The notes under the pieces were generated by a model, which made no database searches, had not been told where the DNA came from, and saw only the letters and a program-made list of their open reading frames with translations. Shown one piece after another: positions 1-18,811 of a DNA stretch of 64,000 bases. Each line of letters opens with the position of its first letter. Within the stretch, counting starts at the first letter, position 1. The position numbers and the translations under genes are program-made. Source of the stretch: Primula veris (taxonomy: Eukaryota > Streptophyta > Magnoliopsida > Ericales > Primulaceae); assembly GCA_963682055.1 (NCBI GenBank), contig OY821749.1:18426631-18490630 (forward strand), given 5' to 3'.

Positions 1-220
1 TGTTAGTCCCGCCCTTAGCCTAGGCCATAGGTGGAGCTTAGGTGATTAGGCGGTTATTAAGCGGAATTACGCGTTAAATGACATATCTCTACCCGCCTTG
101 CCCCTTTTATAACATTGCACAATAAAGAACTAAACTACCAAATAACAAAGGATAATGAATAATTAATGAACCAAACTTGCCAAAACATAGAGCTAATCAA
201 ATATTTACTGCACTAAACAA

Positions 221-856
221 CTAAAACAACAAATAATATACTAGGAGATAAATGAACCAAACCTGGCATAAGCTACTAGGTCTCTCCCCCCAAAACTTAT
301 TATTAGAACCAAACAAGCCCCTAACCCCCCTTTCTCTCTCTACAAAACACTCTCTCTCTTCCACACTCCTCCCCCCTTCTTCCCTCTCTACAAAGTACTC
401 TCTCTCCTCCTCCTCCTCCTCCTCCTTGGCCCCGTCCCCCCTCCTCTCGGCCATAAACCCAAGCATCTCCTCCCTCTCCCCCACCTCTCTCTTAAGCTCC
501 TCGACCCTCTCCCTCATCTCTCCCTCCCTCTCCTCCAACTCCGCAACCCTCTCCCTCATCCCCTCGATCACTCCGACCAGTCTCCTCTCCTCAACCTGCC
601 ATGTGTGCCGGTGTCCAGCGAAGATCTCGACCACCCTCGCGTTGGCCTTTGAGTCCTCCTTCCGCCGTGACCGGAGCTCCCGGAGCTCCTCCTCCACGTC
701 AAGGAGGCGATTGTAGAGGTCGCGGTTACGGGATTGCAAGGCGGGGACGAGCGACGTGGCGCGGGTAGGGAGGAGGCCGAGGAAGACGGCAAAACTTACG
801 CCGATGTACGTGCGGAGGAGCTTCTCTGTACCACCGTCTTCTCCTTCCCCCGCCAT
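221..856 (-). CDS. Membrane-anchored coiled-coil protein, function unknown
   Basis: The frame reads 211 residues from an ATG at 856. Residues about 12-30 form a hydrophobic stretch that could be a signal anchor. Residues about 40-125 are a strongly heptad-like, Glu/Arg-rich coiled coil, and an acidic Glu run follows near residue 145. The last 13 residues are hydrophobic and read like intron translation. A CAG|GTTTGG donor lies in frame at 263/262, so the first exon may end at 263 (198 codons) and the gene may continue off the left edge; a single-exon gene is the alternative. A decayed relative lies at 5490-5715 on the same strand. The window is GC-rich here compared with its AT-rich surroundings, as expected for coding DNA. 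I do not recognise the family. Confidence 0.6.
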   Translation of the reverse strand: MAGEGEDGGTEKLLRTYIGVSFAVFLGLLPTRATSLVPALQSRNRDLYNRLLDVEEELRELRSRRKEDSKANARVVEIFAGHRHTWQVEERRLVGVIEGMRERVAELEEREGEMRERVEELKREVGEREEMLGFMAERRGDGAKEEEEEEEREYFVEREEGGRSVEERECFVERERGVRGLFGSNNKFWGERPSSLCQVWFIYLLVYYLLF

Positions 857-858
857 TG

Positions 859-917
859 TTATATACGTATGTATATGTATATATATGTATGTATATATAT
901 AGAGAGAGAGAGAGAGT
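859..917. repeat. TA/GT and GA microsatellite upstream of the coiled-coil gene
   Basis: Alternating TATA/TGTA steps run into a (GA)n tract just 5' of the minus-strand start codon, probably within the promoter or 5' UTR of that gene. Confidence 0.8.
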
Positions 918-2208
918 GTTTGTTTAGAGCTGCAGTGTGCACACTGTTTTGGGAAAATGAGAGTTTAGAGCAAATGCATACTTATAATTAAAATATATTT
1001 ATACTAAAAATATTTTACTTATAATTAAAATAATAATAAAAAATTTATTAATTTTTTTTATCCTTTCTTATTTATTTGTAATTTTCACATATAAATTAAT
1101 AAAATAATAAAAACAAAGATGAGTTCTATAATTTTGATAGAGAAATTGATAAAAAAACTGATAATTTGTATAAAGCAAAACGTTTACTTATAAGTTGTAA
1201 AAGTGTACCTTTTACTTTAAATACGATAAAACTTGTAAGTTATTTAATGTGATTGTTCTGGTAAATTAATTTGGATTGAAAAAAATTGATAGAAGTATAT
1301 TAAAATATAGTAATATTTATGTATGATAATAAATTTAATAGATAAGCTGAAAAATATATAAAGTTAAACTGTTATCCTAAAAATATAAAAGTGATGCTAA
1401 TTAAACTAAATATGAGAAAAAAGGTAAGACAACTCGCATGTTCTTAGTGTGTTTTTGTTTTTGGTAAATTGCAAATAGTATTTAAGGCCCGATTGCAACT
1501 CGTACGCATGCTCTTACGGGATTGCAAATAGTATTTACCCTAAGAGCTATTTGCAACTATTTGGGGAATGGGGAAATAAGACCGGATTTTTTTTCATTTT
1601 TGCTTACTATGTGTTTTTTGTTTCAAATTATTAGTGCTTTGAAAGTAGCCCATAGTCCATTTTGGTTTTGCAAATAACTCTATGGCCATTTTTAAAATGG
1701 GAAAAAAATGTTTATTATATTGTACTTTTATCAATTTGGCACACAACATTTAAATTTTGTCAATATGGTCTCTCATTTATCAATTTTCGTCCAATTAAGG
1801 GTACAACAGCAAAAATCGATAAAATCGCACTCATTATATTTCATATTTGGAGATCTATTTTTGATGAATGTTAGCGCAATTATACTCACTATGTGATAGC
1901 TGAAAGAATGTGACTACAATTTTGTTATTTTTAAACAACAGGATACTAAATTGCTAGGTTGAGACTCAAATTAATAAAAAAATAAAAATTGAGTATCGAA
2001 TCGATAAAAGTTAATAGTATATGATGCTAAACATATTTTTTCCCTTTTTAAAATGGTAGTAGCTTTTACTTCTCTATTTGCAAAATTCCTTATGGGCATA
2101 GTTTACCTGTTTTTATATTTTACTTTTATCTCAATTCCGTTTTCCACTCTCTACTACTAATAATTCTTTTTAGTATCTTTTATATCAACGATTTCACAAT
2201 ACACACCA
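918..2208. other. AT-rich intergenic stretch, no gene seen
   Basis: No open frame of convincing composition or recognised family. The short frames at 1662-1896 are low-complexity AT translation. Confidence 0.6.
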
Positions 2209-2655
2209 TGTTGTTAGGGGTTAAATGAAAGGATGATGTGTCAGTAACATTACTGCCAACTCATCCATTTCTATTAAGTCATTATAGTCACTTCCACGTC
2301 ACCATTTCATCTATCAATTAATGATAGTGTACACAAGTGTCATATTGTTAAAGTAGAATGTACTAAAAACGAATTATTGGTTGAACTTGACACTAGCATC
2401 ATATGATAGCAATCAATGATATTGTGGATAAATTTTGGAAGGATCTAGTGGCGATTTCGGATCCTTGGATTATTTTTATGTTAGCCGTCGATTGTGGTCG
2501 GACACTATTATAAATAGAGGTCATTTCTTTCATTTGTAATCACACCAAAAATAAAAAAAAAATTGATATAAAGTTCATTTTCTTTTTATATCGTTGTCAT
2601 TTTATTTTTGCGTGAGTATCCTTTTGAGTGTTCGCTCGTACACTTTCCAACAACA
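2209..2655 (+). mobile_element. Solo-LTR-like segment (447 bp)
   Basis: The segment starts TGTTGTT and ends AACAACA, a perfect 7-bp inverted end with the TG...CA form of LTRs. A TATA box (TATAAATA, 2509-2516) with A-rich poly(A)-signal-like sequence after it fits an LTR promoter/R region. No primer-binding site or internal domain follows, and the flanking 5-mers (CACCA, TCGAA) do not match, so a target-site duplication is not visible. An LTR relic is the best reading, not a certain one. Confidence 0.4.
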
Positions 2656-3767
2656 TCGAATAAGAAATACACACATTTAGACAATCCGTATCTCGATTAA
2701 TAACATGGAGTAATTCATCTTTTAGCATAGCATCCAATAAGGATGATAGTTTAGTTTTATCACTGACGAAAGTCGTTATCCAAACCCAATTTTGGGTCAT
2801 TGCTGGATCTATTACTACCAATGAAACCTATGACATCACAATTCTTAATTATATCTCAAGAATGTGAAAGATTTTGCATAATTATATCTCAACAATGTGA
2901 AAAATTTTGCATAACAACTAGAACCGTTGTATATCCATTAATTGTCACTGGCATTGCATTATTAAAGTGTGTTCATAAAAAAAAAATCAATTTTTTCATA
3001 TAAAAAAATAAAAAATTGGGAAAGTTTCAGGCCGATACTCATTTTAAAACCTTATTGAGTTTCGGACACTCTTGTGAAAATATAAACTCTTAGACCTTTA
3101 TTGACAATAACACATCACGCTAGACAAGCGCGTGTTGGCTGGCGTATTCATTTTCACACAAAATTCAGAATTTTAACACTATTAACAATCCTTGTGATTT
3201 GGAAAATTAAGAGAAAAGACCTACAAATTGGTAAATGTGAAATATTAAATGCAAAATAAATCAAATAAAGTGGAATTTTTTTAAAAATAAATAAATAAGT
3301 TAACAATGAAAATGCGAAAAAAATATATCTTGTTAAGCCCGAATACTTTCGCTAGGGACGTATGTCTATTTTTGAGATAAAATATTTTCCACATCATCAC
3401 AATAACAAGTGCAAAAATCTGTGGTCCACAACTCTTCTCTCTTGATCTCTTTTAAAATATATATGTCGTTAAACATTTTGGCGAAAAAGTCGTTGCTTTT
3501 GCCACCTTTTTCCAACCAGGTTTGGTAACGATATAAAGAGGTCAAAAAGTCAAGTTCATTAGATTGTGCCCCTGAGTTGTTCAAACGTTCCCACACAAAA
3601 AAACATTTAAAACGAAAAGAATATTAATATCGGTTACCGGGATTGATTTGCATCGGTGAATGGAGAAACCATCAATTGGTTGTCCTCCTCCTCAAGTCTG
3701 AGGGAGCAACATAAAAACCGCAATAAAAGTGACAGCGCTAATAAAATCCGATTTGTGTTTTCATTGG

Positions 3768-3818
3768 TTCTCATCAAATAAGGTTTCTCATCAAATAAGG
3801 TTTCTCATCAAATAAGGT
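3768..3818. repeat. 17-bp tandem repeat, three copies
   Basis: The unit TTCTCATCAAATAAGGT recurs three times without change apart from the borders. Confidence 0.85.
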
Positions 3819-4558
3819 CGTTAAAGCTACAACAATGTAGTTGGATGGGTCATTGTCCATTGAAGTGACTATATAGAATCAACTCACATGTCTTCACACA
3901 ACCTTCTCGTGTTAATATTATACAAATTTGAAGCAACAGTTGATTCTTTCGTGTACGCACATCGCGAATTGACAAAATTTGGCACTGGTCCCTATCTAAT
4001 AAATTATTTACACTCGTTTCTAAAACTTGTAACCTCTCACCAATTCCAATCAACAAGTGGATCAAAGGAATTATCGAATTGTGTTAAATTTGTCTTAATA
4101 GTCAAAATATGCTTGTCACACAAATGTGTTATCACTACAACTCAAAGTGTAAATGATTGAGCGACAATATGTTGAGAATAACATCATTCGTAGTTCTTGC
4201 TGCCATTTGATTAAATTTGTCTCATCTAGTTTCCAGTGTTGATGCTATGGCAATGCCCCTTATCAACAACAGAAGCATACTAAAACCCATTTTTCAGCTA
4301 TATTATATTAATTACATTTCAATTCCCAATTTTAATATTTTAATCACCGAGAAGAAACAAAACTCAAATGTCAAGATAACATTCTTACACCAACAAGTTA
4401 TCTTTGAATATAATTTACTTTAGATTATCATAACTAATTCAACAAACTAGAAGCACCTCCTTTTTTGAACTAACCTTAAATTCCAACATGTCTTCCTTAA
4501 CTTTGTTATGATGGATGCAATGGCTAATAAGAATGCAAATATAGGTCCCAGGTAAGCT

Positions 4559-4713
4559 ACTCAGAGTGAGTAAAAAGAATGGATAAATTTAACAATTTGT
4601 ACAATGAATGTTGTAAAAGTAATAGATGTAAATATTACTCTGAGTGAGTAAAAAGAATGGATAAATTTAACAATTTGTACAATATGTTGTAAAAGTAATA
4701 GATGTAAATATTA
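4559..4713. repeat. Tandem duplication of a ~78-bp unit
   Basis: Two adjacent copies (about 4559-4635 and 4636-4713) share the motif GAGTGAGTAAAAAGAATGG and the rest of the unit; copy two lacks a 2-bp GA. The near identity points to a recent duplication. Confidence 0.85.
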
Positions 4714-5290
4714 AAGACATAACAATTGAACACAAGATATAACGTGTTTAGCGTCTCAACACTTTGGGGTGAGCCCTCGTCCAAGGAAAAGATCATTGCA
4801 TTTTAAAATTTATGAAAAGAGGAATTTGCAAATTATATTAGAAGTGTTTTTTTGGACACATGTAACTCCGCTTCCCAGTAAGTTACAACAAAGTGCGAAA
4901 ATGATATGTTAAATGGTATGTCTCACACCATTATTTATGAATGGCAACATTATGTGTCATCACACAATTTTTCATTGATTTACAACACTTTTTCTTGATG
5001 ACCATATATAACCCGAGTCTCCTCGTGATGGATTAGCATAAACAATTTCATCCCAATAATATGCACTACTCTTTTTAATATTGTTGTTGAGAGAACTTTA
5101 GTAAATAAGCCAGTCGCGTTATCCATTGATCGCGAGTGTATTTTATACATATAAATTGGCAGTACTTTCTCAATGTAATTAAAATTGTTGATAAAGATGC
5201 ATTATTATATCGGACTATTGGAAATGCATGGTTATGTCAGACTATTAAAATGTATGGTTTTATGGTCCATTAGCTAGCGTCTTCCCTCAC

Positions 5291-5500
5291 GATAGGATTA
5301 GCTTTAGAGCTCAAGGTAGGATTAGCGTTTAAGTTCAAGGTAGGGTTAACATTTGAACTCGAAGTAGGTTAGCATTTCAACTCAAGATAGGGTTAGCATT
5401 TGAGCTCAAGATAGAGTTAGTGTTAGAGCTCAAGGAAGGGTTAGCGTTTGAGCTCAAGGTAGGTTAAACGTCTGTGTTAAGGTGAAGGTTTGAGCTTAAA
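5291..5500. repeat. ~24-bp minisatellite, 8-9 degenerate copies
   Basis: Units of the form GGTTAGCGTTTGAGCTCAAG follow one another with a few substitutions each. The array abuts the decayed coiled-coil gene copy to its right. Confidence 0.85.
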
Positions 5501-5715
5501 GCCTCATTTTCCTAGAGCTCCTTCATTGTCTCTAAACTTCTCGATATCTCCGAGAAGTTACTTTTTCTCTTGCTGCCATGGGTGGCGGCACTATGTGAAT
5601 ATATCGGCGACATTGGTGTTACCGTTTGAGTCTTCTTTTGCTGTGACGCTCACGGAGGCCCCTCTCCGTGTCGAGGAGCCTAGAACATAGGTCAGGGAAG
5701 AGGCTAATGAATGAG
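5490..5715 (-). pseudogene. Decayed relative of the 221-856 coiled-coil gene
   Basis: The plus strand at 5600-5700 aligns by eye with the plus strand at about 620-720 (the CGACC...GTTTGAGTC...TGTGACG...CGGAG...GTCGAGGAG order is kept), and a run of leucine/serine-rich pyrimidine tracts precedes it as in the first copy. The minus-strand frame is broken and no start codon is retained. It is most likely an old dispersed or tandem duplicate that has decayed. Confidence 0.55.
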
Positions 5716-7029
5716 AAAATAATCATCTAGTATATAATTTGAGACTTAATTATCAAAAACTCATTGTTAAAATATATTTAAACTTTAAGAACATATTCTA
5801 CATGATGCTACCTTTTTTTACTTTTTGTTTTTATTTTTGATACCCACTGATGCTAAGTTGATATGTACCAAATTTTAAGTAAAAGTTGATAATGTGAGTT
5901 TTTGAATATTAAGTTTGTTTTTATGTATTAATCAATAATTCTCCCCACAAGGAATATTGCAAAGCTGACTTCGCGTCATGTGCACACAAGCTTTTGTATG
6001 CAGGAGCGGAGCCATTAACATTTTAGGTTGCACAAATCAAAATGTTAGTTTACGAGGTTGCGAGACTCATCGTTTCTAATTTTTTTAAAAATCTTTCAAT
6101 AGAATAAATTACATTTTCGTAAATCGTAGGGTGCATTTTTACCATCTGTCTATATGTTCTCCTTGGGCCGACATTGTTGAACATATATAGAGAGATTTAT
6201 GTTGGAGAAAATGTACGTCGGTGAATTTAATCCTAATGGAAATTGGGAAAAAAAAAATATTTGTGTATTTAAAGCCAATTTAAAGTTTACCGTCATACAT
6301 TGCATTTATTTCTGAACGGTTGTAATATTTCGGTATGTTTACATATAAAACCCAAGAGCTGGGATTTCAACAGTTACCACCCCTTCAAATAAAAGGTTGT
6401 GCCATTTGGTAAAAGATATACTGGGTCCTGTATATAGACCCATTTTATTTCGAGAAATAAATCACATTTTCATAAACCAAATTTCTGTCAAAGTCAAAAT
6501 TCATACAAAAACTATTTCTGTTTAGAGGGTGCAATATCAACCCTGGTTCGCGGTACGATTGATTTGTGGCTTACTATTGATTGCGAGACATCGTTGTATC
6601 CTGGAAAACTTACGTTAATGCAAACCCGGAAGTCGTTGGGGGACGAATAAGTTTTAAGGAAAGAATTTCGACTCAACTCGATGTGTATTTAATTACTACC
6701 ATAACTTTGGTAATAAGTTTTTTCTTACATTATTTTATCATTGTCATTGCATAATTGTTTGTTAATTTTCAGCATGTTTATACCAATCCCTGATATAAAA
6801 TATAATATCCAACAATCTTAAAACTTATTTTTTGCTGTAAAATTTGGTATAAAAAAGTTGGGTGATGTTATACAAACAACTTGCACACTCGTTAGTTAAT
6901 GAAATATATATTTAACCCTCCAAATATACATAAAATACAATCTATAATTTGATAAACCATAATATAAATATTCAACATAATAAAAATTCAACCTACTAAA
7001 AACTCAAATAAAAATATAGTAGAACCCTA

Positions 7030-7222
7030 CACTACAAAATAATGTTTGATTTAATGAGAGTCAAAAGCTGTAACAAGTCTGTTGCTAATTTAAAAAGCTG
7101 TCACAAATCTGTCGCAAATTGACTAAACTGTCACAAAACCGTCACAAAAACCGTCGCTAATAAGATCGTAACAAAAAATACCGTCACTAATCATGTCGCT
7201 ATTTAGATATTTTTTTATAGTG
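7030..7222. mobile_element. CACTA-type MITE (193 bp)
   Basis: The element begins CACTACAAAA and ends TTTTTTATAGTG, the reverse complement of CACTATAAAAAA, and is flanked by CTA on both sides (7027-7029 and 7223-7225). A CACTA terminus plus a 3-bp duplication is diagnostic of the CACTA superfamily. Inside are repeated GTCACAAA/GTCGC motifs. It has no coding capacity. Confidence 0.8.
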
Positions 7223-7288
7223 CTAGTTGAGTCTATCCTAAATTTAAATATTAATTAAAAATAAGAAAAATGATTAAATCTACTATTA

Positions 7289-7290
<2 letters not shown>

Positions 7291-7336
<46 letters not shown>
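7291..7336. repeat. (TA)n microsatellite
   Basis: Uninterrupted TA dinucleotides. Confidence 0.95.
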
Positions 7337-7337
<1 letters not shown>

Positions 7338-7844
7338 CTCACATACTACGTGCATGCATATTTGGAATGATAAAAATGTATTTTTAAATAAAAATATATT
7401 ATTATAAATATAAAAAAGTATGCAATACATATAAAAAGTGTGATAGACGGCGAAAAAGTTGTCTGAATATATTTTTTCAAAAAAAATTCCACTGAGAATG
7501 GATTGAATTGTTAATGATACTACACTACGTATGATATATAATTAATATGATGACATGATCAGCGGATATAAATGACATATGATAAATATCTCAAGGCCCA
7601 ACTTGTGTTTAAATACACAAATATTTATTTGTTTTTCCTAATTTTCATTTGAACCAATTTAAATTCACCAACGTACATTTTCTCCAACAATTTTTCAGTG
7701 AGAAAGAGTCTCGGAGAGAGCTGTTTCGGAAAGTAATATGTGGTTGTTTATATACAAACATTTAAAGTAAAATTTGAACTAATACCACCTGCACCAAACA
7801 TTAACGGAACTAATACATGTTTATGTCACAAAGTTAGTATATTT

Positions 7845-8005
7845 GAAACTATGTTCTCACAATGTAGCTGCTAAATGTAACCAAAACATGCAATTCACAA
7901 AGTTAATATTGAAACTATGTTCTCACAATGTAGGTGCTAAATGTAACGAAAACATGCAATTCACAAAGTTAATATTGAAACTATGTTCTCACAATGTGCT
8001 TTTAT
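7845..8005. repeat. 66-bp tandem repeat, about 2.4 copies
   Basis: GAAACTATGTTCTCACAATG recurs at 7845, 7911 and 7977 with a constant 66-bp step. The open frame across it (7843-8139) exists only because the unit length is a multiple of three, so I do not call it a gene. Confidence 0.85.
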
Positions 8006-8269
8006 GTCACAAAGGAATAAAACCAAACATTTACACTTTTTTTAAAGTCCAAATGACCAACCATATGCGTATACGCATAAACCAAAGAGAAATAAGAGCA
8101 CACTCATTTACAGCACAGCTTCTTTTTCCATTTCTTTAGATTCTAATATTGACGCACATTTGATGCAATGTCCATATGACCATATTTTCCGAACACCACT
8201 ACACCAACACTTCTTTAAATGCCACACGAGACTTGGATCACATGTTTCTGAAAGCGAAACGAAAAAAAA

Positions 8270-15230
<6,961 letters not shown>

Positions 15231-15305
15231 GTAACGACTCTAGTAATAATAGTAGTGGAAATAGTGACTTGTCGTATTTTTCTAACGTGACATGCTTGGC
15301 TGCGA

Positions 15306-15312
15306 ATTTATA
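15306..15312 (-). promoter_or_regulatory. Putative TATA box of the DUR3 gene
   Basis: On the minus strand the sequence reads CCTATAAATTCG, about 76 nt before the start codon, a usual distance for a short 5' UTR. Nothing else in the upstream region was recognised as a defined nitrogen-response site. Confidence 0.45.
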
Positions 15313-15635
15313 GGAGATTTTTTGGTTAAACTAATCTCGAGTCAAACAAGAAATTATAATTGGTAGCCGTTGGATGAGTTTGTTTGGAATCTCTAGGGTG
15401 CCAATGATTTAGATCGAATTTTTATATGATTGTATATTATGCACTAGAATCTTTTTATTTTGTGCGGGACATAATTTTTTAGAACACTATTTTTGTTAGT
15501 ACTTTCATTCGTTTCAATATAAATTAAACATAATTTGCTTAAAAAAATTTATATTTGGAATTACACAACCCTTAAAAATAAAGAGTAGTTATATCTATAA
15601 AATCACGCACTCCTTGTACAAGGTATTACTATATA

Positions 15636-15869
15636 TTCTGTCCGTCACTAAATAAGTATCTATTATGAAAATACGTGCAACTTTAATCATAAATTTTTCA
15701 TATGTAGATTGTGAAAAAAAATTCTTTTAAAAGTCAATCACATAGTTTATAGCTAGTACTATACGATGGAAATTTTAGATTTTTCATTTCGAAAATTTAG
15801 ATATGAAAATTTTAATGATCAAGATTGCACGTATATTCACAGTGAACACTTATTTAGAGACGGAGAAAG
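15636..15869. mobile_element. Stowaway-like MITE 1
   Basis: Inverted ends TTCTGTCCGTCACTAAATAAG and CTTTCTCCGTCTCTAAATAAG (as reverse complement), flanked by TA. The CTCCGTC...TAAATAAG ends and TA duplication fit Tc1/mariner-type Stowaway MITEs. Confidence 0.7.
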
Positions 15870-16025
15870 TAGATTTTTATTAGAAAAAACATACACTCCA
15901 AATCCAAATTTATCTCATGTGGAGTGAACTCGTAGATGTTTTGGGACGGTATTTACTATTTATTTATAAAGATTATTGAAACACTAAATCAAATGTGCAT
16001 ATACAAATGGGAAGGTTACAAGTTA

Positions 16026-16255
16026 CTTCATTCGTTCATATTTGATTATTCATTACGAAACTATGTATAATTTTTATCGGTTAATAACTTGTATTAAAAT
16101 TGTCCAAATTAAAATTTCAAAAGTTGATTATATAGTTCAAATGTTAGATTGATTAGATTTAAAAAAAATTAATTTCGACAATTTTGATATAAGTTAAAAG
16201 CCGATCAAAATTACACGTATTTTCGTAATAGAAAATTAAGTGGCAAGAGAGGAAG
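16026..16255. mobile_element. Stowaway-like MITE 2
   Basis: Imperfect inverted ends (CTTCATTCGTTCATATTTGA... against CTTCCTCTCTTGCCACTTAA...) bounded by TA, similar size to MITE 1 and similar inner motifs (TACGAAA, ACGTGTAAT). Confidence 0.55.
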
Positions 16256-16556
16256 TAGAACATTAACGCACAGTACTTAGATTGACCCCCTTAAACATGT
16301 TCTACAATAGCATTATCTAGAATTCTTATGTTTTTTTCAGAAAATAATAATTAGACAGGCAACTCGCTTTCTTTTGTAATCACGTATTAACGTAATTACT
16401 TGAGAAAACGGGTGATTATATTCTTTTGACTTTTAGTAACTTCCAAAGTCAATGCTCCATGTCCCAGTTGAAAGCTCAATAATTGGATTGGGATATATTT
16501 GCCTTGATACTTGAGATATATTGGGGGTAACACTTATCGGTCCATATACGTCTTTA

Positions 16557-16810
16557 CTCCCTCAGTTCGATTTTATTGGACACTATGATGAGTAACAAAA
16601 ATTAAAGAAATACTATAATTAAATTGTTTTTTGTTTTAAATTAACTTTTTTGTACTTGTTTATTATTCTATCTTTTTATGATATATTTGATAGAAGGATA
16701 AAAGGTGGAAAGTAATAAAACAAATTGTTTCTATTTTAATAAAGTGTCCCAATAAATTGAGACATCCAACAAAAAATAAATAATATCCCAATAAATTAGG
16801 AAGGGGGAGA
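16557..16810. mobile_element. Stowaway-like MITE 3
   Basis: Begins CTCCCTCAGTTCGATTTTAT after a TA, and the opposite side carries TGTCCCAATAAATTGAGAC and CCCAATAAATTAGGAAGGGG in inverse sense. The right border is uncertain because the end motif is present twice. Confidence 0.5.
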
Positions 16811-18759
16811 ATTATTTTAGTATATCCCAACTTTATTCTACTTGATTTTGTTCAACATACATATTTTTGTCATATCTATCAAAGATAACAAGGCAGAGGC
16901 AAATCTAAGAATAGTTTATGCGGTTGTCAAAATCTAATAAACTTAAATGTAAAAAAATGAGTAGTATCATATAATCGTTTTTAAAATATTTTAGAGAAAA
17001 TATATTCCCAAAAATTAAAAAATTATAATTTTCGGAATTATGTAAGGTGTCGTCTCCCCAATGCTATATACCTGTCTTTTGAAGAAGGGGAAACCAGAGT
17101 TGTTATGTGAATTGTGACACAATGATTGCCACAATTACAAGGGAAAACGATACAACAAGTCAGTGAAGTAACGGAACGGTTGACTTAATTCTTTCCATCA
17201 TACATGGTAATAAAAAATATGCTATATTACTATTGTAGTGATATACGGAGAAAACTGGTTGGTACAACTGTTTGAGACCCTACTATAGCACGTTCACCAT
17301 CAGTATTCGATCTCTGTTGCCTGTAAAGCATGGTGTAAAGTGAAGGTTATTAATTATCCAAAAAAAAAACATATACAGGATAGTAAGATCATATCAATAG
17401 CCGTGATACCGTGATCCATAAAAAATCAAAACTACGACACTAATAAACATTGTATAAAAATCACATATCTGCTAATTGATAAGATTGGGAATGCCCAACT
17501 CTTCGCATGGATTTTAGCTTGTTGGCATTAAGCGTAGTACTTCTGCTCGAGAAACCAGAGAAAGATTAGACGAGACTAAAAATTGTATATATAGGTGCAT
17601 TCTTGATAACTTGCTGAATACGTACAGAAGTGTACTTCAGCCTATAAAGTTACTACATCAGTTATTAGATTCATTATCATTTCAAAAAAAAAAAAAAAAA
17701 AACTATTAGATTCATTAGATATTAATGACTTAAAGTACATAAAAATTCTTGCACCAGTTCCACACATTGGATAATGGATACTGAACTTCAGGGGCTGGGG
17801 TTTTGTTTCAATAACTAGTCAGGCTACTTATTTGTTACAAAGTCTAGATTTTATCAGGTTTGAAATAGAATGTTGTTGGCCGCTCTTATCGGTCATTGTC
17901 AACAATGACACCATAATACGATAAATTAAAATTATTTGCCCAATGCATATTATAGAAGTGCAAGGAGATAGACGAAAACCCAAAGAGACAAATACTATCG
18001 TAGGTGTATTTCTAAAGTCTAAACTAACATCATTTTCAACTAATAGAAGTAGCGTAAGAGAAATAAGAAGTTGAATCTCAGAAGTCGATCGAGCTAATTA
18101 TGGAAACATGTAATTCAAGTGGTTCAAATTTTGGTTTTAAAATTCCAGGTCAACTTCCGAAAATAAGCAACTCTAAAGTCAATTCTCTTTACAGCCAATG
18201 AAAAACAAAACTGTTCGGCAAGTTACTCAGGTTGGTGTCATTCTACGAAATAATTCTGCTCCAATTTTTTTGGGGGAAGGTTTTCGGATAATATTTTTAT
18301 TGAATCCAAATGGCCCGTAACATTTGTCATCAAAATAAGGCCGTTACCACTTTAAAAGCAAAAATTAAAGTCCGGCCCGAAGAAACAAAATCTGCCGAAG
18401 ATTCATATTTAAGAAAAATGTCATTTTTCAAAGTTTTTTTTAATTTTTGGACCACTACATAAATCCCTTCCGATTCTATTTTCCAATCACTTATAACAGT
18501 CACGCTCCTCTCTCTACAACATCATTGTCTCACGTTTACTCGTCGCACTCATAGTTCTCACAGCCTTCGCTTCATAGCTGATCCGTCACAGATTCGTCGG
18601 AGTCAACGTCTGAACTATCATCGCTCCTCCGCTATTAAGGACATATAATTTGTTTTAATGTGTTTTTTTAATAGTTTTTCATTAATAATACTTTCATAAT
18701 TACCTTAAGTTAATTAAAGATATAATTTTAGTAAATCAATTGTGTTATGATATAAATGG

Positions 18760-18763
<4 letters not shown>
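16811..18763. other. Gene-free AT-rich stretch
   Basis: No convincing reading frame, RNA gene or recognised repeat on either strand. An A-run occurs near 17684-17701. Confidence 0.5.

Positions 18764-18808
<45 letters not shown>
18764..18808. repeat. (TA)n microsatellite
   Basis: Uninterrupted TA dinucleotides. Confidence 0.95.

Positions 18809-18811
<3 letters not shown>

Larger units (their letters stand above)
2656..5290. other. Gene-free AT-rich stretch with short direct repeats
   Basis: Several frames of 60-90 codons occur on both strands (for example 2597-2821, 3366-3596 and 3850-4065 minus) but none matches a family I know or carries a splice-consistent neighbour. They could be remnants of an old transposon gene. 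Two clear tandem repeats are listed separately. Confidence 0.5.
6203..7687. mobile_element. Possible ~1.5-kb element with ~80-bp imperfect inverted ends
   Basis: Sequence from 6203 (TTGGAGAAAATGTACG...) returns in reverse complement ending at about 7687, with a shared inner part that includes ATATTTGTGTATTTAAA. No target-site duplication or transposase frame was seen, and a younger CACTA MITE sits inside. A decayed DNA transposon or two opposed repeats are both possible. Confidence 0.5.

Noticed and set aside
252..716. Plus-strand frame of 154 codons, Ser/Leu/Pro-rich
   Set aside because: It is the complement of the coiled-coil gene; the Ser/Leu bias is what an antisense read of a Glu/Arg-rich frame gives.
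2204..2660. Target-site duplication for the solo-LTR-like segment
   Set aside because: CACCA and TCGAA do not match; alternative borders gave no match either, so none is claimed.
2597..2821. 74-codon minus frame with WVWITTFVSDKTKLSSLLD
   Set aside because: It looked for a moment like a retrotransposon or transposase piece, but no family motif could be confirmed and it partly overlaps the LTR-like segment.
7843..8139. 98-codon frame near 8 kb
   Set aside because: It spans a 66-bp tandem repeat whose length is a multiple of three; the composition is not gene-like.
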